A stretch of DNA of 33,890 nucleotides from an uncultured Bacteroides sp. (GTDB taxonomy: Bacteria > Bacteroidota > Bacteroidia > Bacteroidales > Bacteroidaceae): NCBI GenBank assembly GCA_944322275.1, contig CALUOV010000012.1, forward strand, positions 1-33,890, read 5' to 3'. The position numbers were made by a program, and so were the translations under genes. The notes below the pieces were generated by a model. The model saw only the letters and a list, made by a program, of their open reading frames with translations. It ran no database searches and was not told the origin of the DNA. How positions within the stretch are numbered: position 1 is the first letter of the stretch; every line of letters begins with the position of its first letter. Positions 23,985 through 31,172 of this stretch are shown piece by piece.

Positions 23985-25802
23985 ATGCAAACCTATAATG
24001 AGTTGAAGGCTGAATATACCCGTCAAGTGGAAATGACAGAAAAAGCGTTGATCCGTGTGCAAGGGCAAATAAATCGCATCAGCCTCTTGAGGGTGATGTT
24101 GTTCTGCATGGCTGTGGGCGGCGTTATCCTCTTTTGGAATAAGGGGTGGGAGATGATTGCGGGGGCATTGCTTCTTACCCTTTTGCCTTTCTTCCTCCTT
24201 ATCCGATATCACAATCGTCTTTATTGGCACAAGGAATACTTGGAGAAGGAGCGGGAAACAAGCCTGCAAGAGCGGGCGGCGCTTGACAATGATTTCAGCA
24301 CTTTGGACGAGGGACGGGAATACATCGACCCATCTCATCTTTATACGTATGATTTGGACGTGTTCGGCCCTCACTCCTTATTTCAATGTCTCAACCGCAC
24401 CTGCACACCACTTGGCAAAGACTTGCTGGCCTCCTGGTTAAATCTGCATCTGGAAAACAAGGAAGAAATCCTTCTTCGGCAAGAGGCCGTTAAGGAGCTG
24501 GCCGAGAAGAAAGCGTTCAGGCGGCATTTTCGCATATTGGGACTGATGAACAAAGGGAAAGCGGCCGACAAGGAGGAGCTGTTGGCGTGGGCACAAAGTC
24601 CAGCCTTGTTTCGTAATCATAAGGGATATAAGGGCTTGCCTGTTATGGTCGCGCTGATTAATATCGGATGCTTGGGCGGAGTGTTGGGTGGAATCATTAC
24701 GGGAAGCCAATGGGCGGTCTTGTGGTTTGCCATAGTCCTTTTCAGCTTTCTGTTCACGCACAAAGTATCCAGGGTGCAGGCGGTTTATGGCAAAAAGTTG
24801 CGGATATTAGGCACTTATGCCCGTTTGTTGAAAGTGATTGATGAGGAAATCTTTGAAAGTGTTTTGCTGAAAGGGGTAAAAGAAAAGATAGGAAGCGACC
24901 GTAAGCAAGCCACACTGGCCATTCAGAAATTGGTGAAACTGATGAACGAATTGGATCAACGTAACAATTATCTGATGTACACGGTGTTGAACGGATGTTT
25001 CTTTTGGGAGTTATGGCAAATCATGCGGATTGAGGCTTGGAAGGACACCTACGCCAACGAACTGTCCGATTGGCTGGACGCTATTGGCGAAGTGGATGCG
25101 CTGAATTCTTTAGGCACCTTTGCATACAATCATCCCGAAGGCTATTGTTACCCCGTGATAACCACATCCGTGCCGTTCAAGTTGTGTGGCAAGGGACTGG
25201 GGCATCCCCTGATGCCTCACGGGCAATGCGTGACGAACGACATTCGCATGGAACAGCGTCCGGCCTTCATCATTATCACCGGAGCCAACATGGCGGGCAA
25301 GAGCACGTACCTGCGCGCCATCGGCATCAATTATCTGCTGGCCTGCATCGGTTGTCCCGTTTATGCCGGGCAAATGGAGCTATATCCCGCCAAACTCATA
25401 ACCAGTCTGCGTACCACCGACTCGCTGAATGAAAATGAATCTTATTTCTTCGCTGAGCTGAAGCGGCTGAAGCTCATTATCGACAAGCTGAAAGCGGGCG
25501 AACAGTTGTTCATCATCCTGGACGAGATACTGAAAGGCACCAACTCCATGGACAAGCAGAAAGGTTCGTTCGCCCTTATCAAGCAACTGATGAATTTGCA
25601 GGCCAACGGCATCATCGCCACGCACGACCTGCTGCTCGGCACGTTGAAGGACCTCTTCCCGCAAAACATCGCCAATTATTGTTTTGAAGCGGACATCACC
25701 GGAGACGAGCTGACTTTCTCTTACCGGCTTCGCCCTGGTGTGGCACAGAACATGAACGCCTGTTTCCTGATGAAAAAAATGGGGATAGCGGTGGCGGACT
25801 AA
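23985..25802 (+). CDS. Membrane-anchored MutS-family ATPase
   Basis: The 605-residue protein combines a MutS core with membrane segments. Two hydrophobic helices lie at about 34-51 and 55-73, and another pair at about 219-239 and 243-258. The C-terminal ATPase (about 400-600) has the MutS-specific Walker A TGANMAGKST (432-441), the TSLRTTDSLNENESYFFAE segment, Walker B IILDEILKGTN (510-520) and switch histidine ATHD (545-548). The region at about 130-400 resembles the lever/clamp domains. The mismatch-reading N-terminal domain with its Phe-x-Glu motif is absent, so classical mismatch repair is unlikely. Related membrane MutS-like proteins occur in Bacteroidota with no settled role. It is a single gene, convergent with the GH operon. 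Confidence 0.88.
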   Translation: MQTYNELKAEYTRQVEMTEKALIRVQGQINRISLLRVMLFCMAVGGVILFWNKGWEMIAGALLLTLLPFFLLIRYHNRLYWHKEYLEKERETSLQERAALDNDFSTLDEGREYIDPSHLYTYDLDVFGPHSLFQCLNRTCTPLGKDLLASWLNLHLENKEEILLRQEAVKELAEKKAFRRHFRILGLMNKGKAADKEELLAWAQSPALFRNHKGYKGLPVMVALINIGCLGGVLGGIITGSQWAVLWFAIVLFSFLFTHKVSRVQAVYGKKLRILGTYARLLKVIDEEIFESVLLKGVKEKIGSDRKQATLAIQKLVKLMNELDQRNNYLMYTVLNGCFFWELWQIMRIEAWKDTYANELSDWLDAIGEVDALNSLGTFAYNHPEGYCYPVITTSVPFKLCGKGLGHPLMPHGQCVTNDIRMEQRPAFIIITGANMAGKSTYLRAIGINYLLACIGCPVYAGQMELYPAKLITSLRTTDSLNENESYFFAELKRLKLIIDKLKAGEQLFIILDEILKGTNSMDKQKGSFALIKQLMNLQANGIIATHDLLLGTLKDLFPQNIANYCFEADITGDELTFSYRLRPGVAQNMNACFLMKKMGIAVAD

Positions 25803-25819
25803 GGTATTCTATATTAAAA

Positions 25820-25867
25820 GCCCAAGTATCTTAATATCTTTTGCTTTTTATCTTAAGATACTTGGGC
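25820..25867. terminator. Strong bidirectional hairpin between convergent genes
   Basis: GCCCAAGTATCTTAA (25820-25834) pairs perfectly over 15 bp with TTAAGATACTTGGGC (25853-25867), with an 18-base T-rich loop. It sits 17 bases after the MutS-like stop and 23 bases after the GH3 stop on the other strand. A further degenerate copy CTTAGGATACTTG follows at 25873-25885. Confidence 0.75.
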
Positions 25868-25890
25868 AAATAACTTAGGATACTTGAAAC

Positions 25891-28368
25891 CTACTCTTTT
25901 TCCGCCTTAAAATTTGATTCGTCTATCATTTTCCCTTGTCTGGGGCTATCGTTTTGAGGAATTCCTGAAGGAATATCGGTCCGATAGTAGAAACTGCCAG
26001 TCAGGCGAATGTCGTCGTAAGAACTGCCGATCATTACTTTGAACTCGCCTGGTTCCACCACTCGTTTCTTCTGTTCATTAATCAGTATAAGATCGTCCGG
26101 CACAATCGGGAAACTGACTATACGACTTTCACCTGGATTGAGATGAATACGCTCAAAACCACGAAGGTTTTTCTCATAAGTAGTGGTGGAACTCACCACA
26201 TCGTTTATATATAATTGTACGACTTCGTCGCCTGCCACCTGCCCCGTATTGGTTACTCGGCAAGACACTTGTACATGAGCGGTAGAGGTACGCACGCTGT
26301 CTATCTGCAGTCCTTCATAAGCGAATTGTGTATAAGATAAACCGTGGCCAAAGCAGTAGAGCAATCCTTTATTGGCAATTGTATGATACTCCATCGGTTC
26401 GTAATTGGCGTTCGGTTTTGTAGGAATGTTCATCGGTAACTGTCCTACGGTCTTAGGCCAGGTTCCGTTTAACTTTCCTCCGGGATTGTAGTCGCCTTTC
26501 AATGCTTCTGCAATGGCCTGTCCGCCTTGTGCGCCCGGATAACCTGCCGCCAAAATGGACGGACAATAACGATCGGCAAAATTTATGGTCATAGGGCGTC
26601 CCCAAATGAGCACTAATACAACAGGCTTGCCGGTGCGGACAATAGCCTTAAGCAAGTTTTCCTGATGCCCGGGCAGGTTTAGGCTACTGCGGGTACGGCT
26701 TTCTCCCGAAGTACGCACATCATCACCTAACACCACTACGGCAACATCGCTCCGGTTTGCCAAAGCCACAGCTTCAGCAACGGAGTGTTGTTCGGCGTCA
26801 CTCAACGTATCCTCCACCAATTCATTATCCGGCCATCCTTTGGAAACGATATCTATTCCTTTGGCATAGTTGATTTCCACATCCTGGCCTTTATAGACAT
26901 TCTTCAAACCGTCCAATACACTGGTAAACCGCTGATAGCCTTGGGGACCATAATGGGTAGATACATATCCGTTGGAATCCGCATTCGGACCGATAACGGC
27001 AATACGGCGATATTTATTACCTAACGGAAGGAACTGGTCTGCATTCTTCAACAGTACCAAACATTCGCGTGATGCTTGCAATGCTTCGGCTAAATGCTCT
27101 TCGGAGGATACAATTTTAGATGCGTTTTGGGGAGAGCCGGAATAAGGGTTGTCAAACAGTCCCAGCCAGAATTTGACATACAAAACATCTTTCACCATCT
27201 CATCTACTGTCTCCATGGACAACTGGCCTTCATTAACCAATTCCCGGATATTCGTAATGTATTCAGTCGGATCATTAAATTCAGTACGTACATTCAATCC
27301 GGCTTCGAGCGCCTTACGGGTGGATTCTTTGTAATTTGACGTGACTTTATGTACTGCATCCAAACGCCCAATGGCGTAACTGTCAGAGACTACATATCCT
27401 TTGAATCCCATTTCACCACGTAATATATCTGTCAAGTAATGGTGGTTACCCGCCATCGGAATGCCGTCATAATCATTGTAAGCGCACATCACGCCTAATG
27501 AACCGGCTTCTTGAAATACTTTACGAAATGGATATTCATGAATGTAATACATTTCCGAGGGAGTAATATGCGGATCTGTACGCGAGTCCCACTGTCTGGC
27601 GGCTTTGCAGTCACCGTAACCTACATAGTGTTTCGGGCTGGATACGACCTGCTGGCTTTGAATCCCTTTAGCCATGGCTACTCCCATACGGGCTACCAGA
27701 TAAGGATCTTCTCCCAAAGAGCCTTCCCAGCGTCCCCAACGTTGGTCACGGGGCACATCCAGTATCGGGGCATAGATATTGGTATAGCCCATGGCTCTCG
27801 CTTCTTCTCCTTCAATAACGCCCTGTTTATAAGCCAAATTTTTATTCCAGGTACATCCCAGACCATTCATGGATGGAAAGCTTGTAGCCCCTGTTGCGCA
27901 AAGTCCACGAATACCTTCATTGCTAAAGTCCACAGGAATTCCCAGTCGGGTATATTCCACGAAAAAACGTTGGGTCTCAGCCAAAGCGGTGGCAAGTAGG
28001 CCGGCATCGCTAATCTCCTTGTTAAGGTGTTCGTCAATATTGGCGATTCCGTCTTTTAATATGTTTGTTAACCACTCACGGGTTGGTACACTGTCTTCTA
28101 ATGCTTTCTTATAGCCATAAAAAGTAGCGAGTTGACAAGACTTCTCATTTAGGTTCATTTGTGAGAGTAGGTCTTCTACCCGTTTGTCAATAGCTTGCGC
28201 AGGATCTTCGTAGATGTCTTTCTTGCCGTTTTTGTTAAAATCGATCCACCCTTTTTTATAGATTTCTTTTTTGTGTGGGAATACTTCCTGGGTATTCCGG
28301 GCTGCAGCTGGAAAACAGACAGCTGCGCATAAGGCTAAAACTGTTATTTTTTTAGTGATGATATTCAT
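25891..28368 (-). CDS. Secreted glycoside hydrolase family 3 (beta-glucosidase-like)
   Basis: The 825-residue protein has a signal peptide (about 1-23). An EF-hand-like loop DFNKNGKKDIYED (43-55) precedes the GH3 barrel (about 60-370), whose catalytic nucleophile is Asp in YVVSDSYAIG (D329). Substrate-binding residues in SSPKHYVGYGD are present. The alpha/beta sandwich domain (about 430-640, from CLVLLKNADQFLPL to GYPGAQGGQAIAEAL) and a C-terminal fibronectin-III-like domain (LRGFERIHLNPGES) complete the BglX-type layout. It should release beta-linked glucose or xylose from oligosaccharides in the periplasm. It is the last gene of a leftward operon, 35 bases after GH20. Exact sugar specificity is uncertain. 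Confidence 0.92.
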   Translation of the reverse strand: MNIITKKITVLALCAAVCFPAAARNTQEVFPHKKEIYKKGWIDFNKNGKKDIYEDPAQAIDKRVEDLLSQMNLNEKSCQLATFYGYKKALEDSVPTREWLTNILKDGIANIDEHLNKEISDAGLLATALAETQRFFVEYTRLGIPVDFSNEGIRGLCATGATSFPSMNGLGCTWNKNLAYKQGVIEGEEARAMGYTNIYAPILDVPRDQRWGRWEGSLGEDPYLVARMGVAMAKGIQSQQVVSSPKHYVGYGDCKAARQWDSRTDPHITPSEMYYIHEYPFRKVFQEAGSLGVMCAYNDYDGIPMAGNHHYLTDILRGEMGFKGYVVSDSYAIGRLDAVHKVTSNYKESTRKALEAGLNVRTEFNDPTEYITNIRELVNEGQLSMETVDEMVKDVLYVKFWLGLFDNPYSGSPQNASKIVSSEEHLAEALQASRECLVLLKNADQFLPLGNKYRRIAVIGPNADSNGYVSTHYGPQGYQRFTSVLDGLKNVYKGQDVEINYAKGIDIVSKGWPDNELVEDTLSDAEQHSVAEAVALANRSDVAVVVLGDDVRTSGESRTRSSLNLPGHQENLLKAIVRTGKPVVLVLIWGRPMTINFADRYCPSILAAGYPGAQGGQAIAEALKGDYNPGGKLNGTWPKTVGQLPMNIPTKPNANYEPMEYHTIANKGLLYCFGHGLSYTQFAYEGLQIDSVRTSTAHVQVSCRVTNTGQVAGDEVVQLYINDVVSSTTTYEKNLRGFERIHLNPGESRIVSFPIVPDDLILINEQKKRVVEPGEFKVMIGSSYDDIRLTGSFYYRTDIPSGIPQNDSPRQGKMIDESNFKAEKE

Positions 28369-28403
28369 GTGATTGTTTTTATAAAGTTATCTGTTATTCG
28401 GAT

Positions 28404-30383
28404 TTATTTCCCGGAGCTTTTTTGCTTCGCGTTTGGGGACTCTTGTTGATAAACCCGCAGGTTGGTTACTCTACTGTTGTAGTCACCGGATTTCTCCAAC
28501 GGAAAGACGAGTGTTCGTACATTGCTCATGGAGTCCTTTCCTTGGTTAAAATATTGTTTGCCGATTTGTAAATCCGCCATTAGTTTATCGTTGACGTACA
28601 GACGGGTCGAACGGTTGTCTCCTTCCACGCGAATGTGAACCCGTTCATCCTTCACCCGATAAGGGAATGTATTCAGGTAACCGTCACGGGCAAATCCCAT
28701 CATACCTTTAATTGGATCCGACAAGTAGAATACGGCGGTAGGCGAGCGGAAGAGTTCTGTTCCGTAAGTTTCTGGTTTTCCGTCCAGATCGAATTCGACC
28801 CGATAACTATAACCGGCTTCACGATGCGGAAGTATTGTGTTCGGCAATACTTCATCTTGTTCATAGACCAATCCCTTGCCACTACCTATTTTACCCCCTT
28901 GATTGACTCCTGGAGCCTCACTCAATTGATACCGTTGTTGATTGAAAATGTCGAAAGATAAAGTAGGAGTGGCACCGGTCCACATCTTCACAGCCAAAGT
29001 CTGGACGGCGGGAAAGATTCGGTCGTGCAAGTCTTTGCTGGAGATTCCATTGCCTGCATGGTCATTCCATAAGGCAAACATGCCTCCTAAAATGGAAGGA
29101 TGTTTTTCCGGGAAGACCGCTTTCCCTATATGGGCGGGAGTCCATTCGTTGTAAATCCGCTCTGTGTCCAGATAGTCATGGTAATAGCCGGCGGCAGGTA
29201 CAATGTAGAGCCATCCGTCGGGCATACTGATCAGTTTGTAGCCTTGTTCAATCATGGCTTCAGGATCAGCATAGCCATTGTACCAGGCGTTCATAATGAC
29301 ATTTTCCGATTTGACCGGCGTTTCACCTTTTGCATGAGTCAACGATCCCCATACACAGGCTTGTTTGCCATATTTTTCTACATATTTGATGTAACGGTCT
29401 GTGAAGTATCTGAATTTTTCTACGACCTCTTGATTTTTGTTGGAATATTCGTCTGTACCGATGTGTACTTGTTTTCCTCGGAAAACAGGATTGTCACCTT
29501 CCAGATATTCTTTGAATAGATTATCTACAAAAGTATAAGTTTCGGGCTTGAACAGATCTAAATGGTCCATACCATACTCCTGACTGCCAATTTCCGGCTT
29601 GTATTGCGTGAAAGCCAATGAATGGGCAGGCACATCTATTTCCGGGATGATATTTACAAAATTCTGTTCTGCCAGTTTCTGCAAATCGATAAATTCCTGT
29701 TTGGTGTAGTAACCGTCTTGTGCCGTCAGTCCGGGATAAGTGTCGCATTCCAAACGGAAGGCCGAATAAGTTTTCATTAAATTCCATTGGTAGAAACGGG
29801 GGAAAGCGTTATCATTAAGATGAATCTGGAAAGTATTCATTTTATAATAGGATAGAATCTTCACATAATCCCTCAAGAATTCCAACGGAATGAATTTGCG
29901 TCCACAGTCCAGCATGAAGCCACGTACCGCATAGTCAGGCCAGTCTGTGACCGTACCGCATGGCAGGCTATGTGCTTCGTTCTGTTCCATCATCTGCAAT
30001 AAGGAACGTGTACCCCAGTAGACGCCCACAGATAGAGGAGCGGTTATCACCACTTTTTCATCGATGTCAATTTTATATTCTTCTGATGAGTGTACAGGTC
30101 GCTTCTTTCCCAATACCAGTGCAATGTCTCCGGCTGAGGCTTTACCTTCAGTACAGACCTCCCAGTCCATTCCGAACATGGTGCGGAGTTCTTTGACGAA
30201 AGTTGCAGCCATTTCTTGAAGCTGCGGACTGCACACGATACGGCCTTTGTGAAGGATCTTAAAATCTCCATTGTCGCTTTTCCATTCTTTGAGTTCTGGA
30301 ATAACGAAAGGCTTTGAATTTTGCGCGTAGCTTAGGAGGCTACATAATCCAACAAAGAGTGTCGTAATAATGAACTTTTTCAT
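28404..30383 (-). CDS. Secreted glycoside hydrolase family 20 (beta-N-acetylhexosaminidase)
   Basis: The 659-residue enzyme has a signal peptide ending SYA-Q (20). An N-terminal GH20b domain (about 25-145) precedes the GH20 barrel (about 150-480), starting with the typical YAVRGFMLDCGRKF. The catalytic pair D311-E312 lies in HIGTDEY, used in substrate-assisted catalysis, and IIPEIDVPAHS (245-255) is conserved. The C-terminal 170 residues look like a LamG/concanavalin-type beta-sandwich (RVEFDLDG, VFYLSD, VHIRVEGDNRSTRLYVND). It should remove terminal beta-GlcNAc or GalNAc from glycans. It begins one base after the stop of the GH35-like gene, so translational coupling is likely. Confidence 0.93.
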   Translation of the reverse strand: MKKFIITTLFVGLCSLLSYAQNSKPFVIPELKEWKSDNGDFKILHKGRIVCSPQLQEMAATFVKELRTMFGMDWEVCTEGKASAGDIALVLGKKRPVHSSEEYKIDIDEKVVITAPLSVGVYWGTRSLLQMMEQNEAHSLPCGTVTDWPDYAVRGFMLDCGRKFIPLEFLRDYVKILSYYKMNTFQIHLNDNAFPRFYQWNLMKTYSAFRLECDTYPGLTAQDGYYTKQEFIDLQKLAEQNFVNIIPEIDVPAHSLAFTQYKPEIGSQEYGMDHLDLFKPETYTFVDNLFKEYLEGDNPVFRGKQVHIGTDEYSNKNQEVVEKFRYFTDRYIKYVEKYGKQACVWGSLTHAKGETPVKSENVIMNAWYNGYADPEAMIEQGYKLISMPDGWLYIVPAAGYYHDYLDTERIYNEWTPAHIGKAVFPEKHPSILGGMFALWNDHAGNGISSKDLHDRIFPAVQTLAVKMWTGATPTLSFDIFNQQRYQLSEAPGVNQGGKIGSGKGLVYEQDEVLPNTILPHREAGYSYRVEFDLDGKPETYGTELFRSPTAVFYLSDPIKGMMGFARDGYLNTFPYRVKDERVHIRVEGDNRSTRLYVNDKLMADLQIGKQYFNQGKDSMSNVRTLVFPLEKSGDYNSRVTNLRVYQQESPNAKQKSSGK

Positions 30384-30384
30384 C

Positions 30385-31170
30385 TTATTTGAATATCGGT
30401 TTATCGGTTAGTTGCATGGATTGTTTTCCATTGTCTTTCAATTCAAATACAATCAAAACATTTTCTCCATTTTTCAATAATGTGGAGGGTATAGGGAGAG
30501 ACTGTTGGGAGTTTTGTTCCCAGTAAGCGCCGACATATTCACCATTGAGCCATACTTCACCCATGCCCCATCCGCTTGTATCCAGATAGACTCCTTCTTT
30601 CGGTTCTGCTTGGAAAGTTCCTCGGAAATAGCGTGGTAAGCCATTCGATAATGGCGTAGTAAAATTCAATTGGTTGACATCGTATTCGCGTACAGCCAAT
30701 GGAGTCATCGTCCAATTTGTCAAAGCCTCTCCATTCAGTTCCGCAGAACCGAAAAGTCCTTTGGAATTATCCAATATTTCAGGGCCGTAAGTAATGCGGC
30801 CGATGTTCTCTACATAAAGGTACAAGATGTGAGTACCCTCTGTCGCGCCAAATGTAATCTCCCGTTTTTCGTTATTCAGTTCTCCAATCCGTTTCTTGTC
30901 AAGGTAGACTATAGCATAGTCCCGTACATTTTCCACCTCCAAGGTAACGTCATCACCGTCAGTTGTGATTTCAGTCTGATAGAGCACATAACCACCGGTG
31001 TCCATGCCCATATCATTCATCGGCAATAGCTCTTCGGAAGAGTAGCTTTCTTCATATACTTGCTCCGCGGAAGCTTCTTCGGTCATGGGTATTTCCTGCG
31101 CTGCGGCGAAAAACGAAGGGAGGATCCCGATGAACAAGCCGAGGAGCGTGCGTCTCATTTGTTCTCTCAT
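30385..31170 (-). CDS. Free-standing GH35-type C-terminal beta-sandwich protein without catalytic domain
   Basis: The 261-residue exported protein has a signal peptide ending FAAA-Q (an in-frame start at residue 5 is also possible), then an acidic linker (about 27-55). The remainder matches the region after the barrel in GH35 beta-galactosidases. LLPMNDMG...GGYVLYQTEI and YAIVYLDKKRIGELN...LYLYVENIGRITYGPEILDNSKGL form the first beta-domain. YFRGTF...YLDTSGWGMGEVWLNGEYVGAYWE...LPIPSTLLKNGENVLIVFEL forms the galactose-binding-like jelly roll. No barrel or catalytic glutamates are encoded. It may bind galactosides or dock onto a partner enzyme. It is packed between GH2 (2-base gap) and GH20 (1-base gap), so it is probably cotranslated with them. 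Confidence 0.85.
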   Translation of the reverse strand: MREQMRRTLLGLFIGILPSFFAAAQEIPMTEEASAEQVYEESYSSEELLPMNDMGMDTGGYVLYQTEITTDGDDVTLEVENVRDYAIVYLDKKRIGELNNEKREITFGATEGTHILYLYVENIGRITYGPEILDNSKGLFGSAELNGEALTNWTMTPLAVREYDVNQLNFTTPLSNGLPRYFRGTFQAEPKEGVYLDTSGWGMGEVWLNGEYVGAYWEQNSQQSLPIPSTLLKNGENVLIVFELKDNGKQSMQLTDKPIFK

Positions 31171-31172
31171 GG

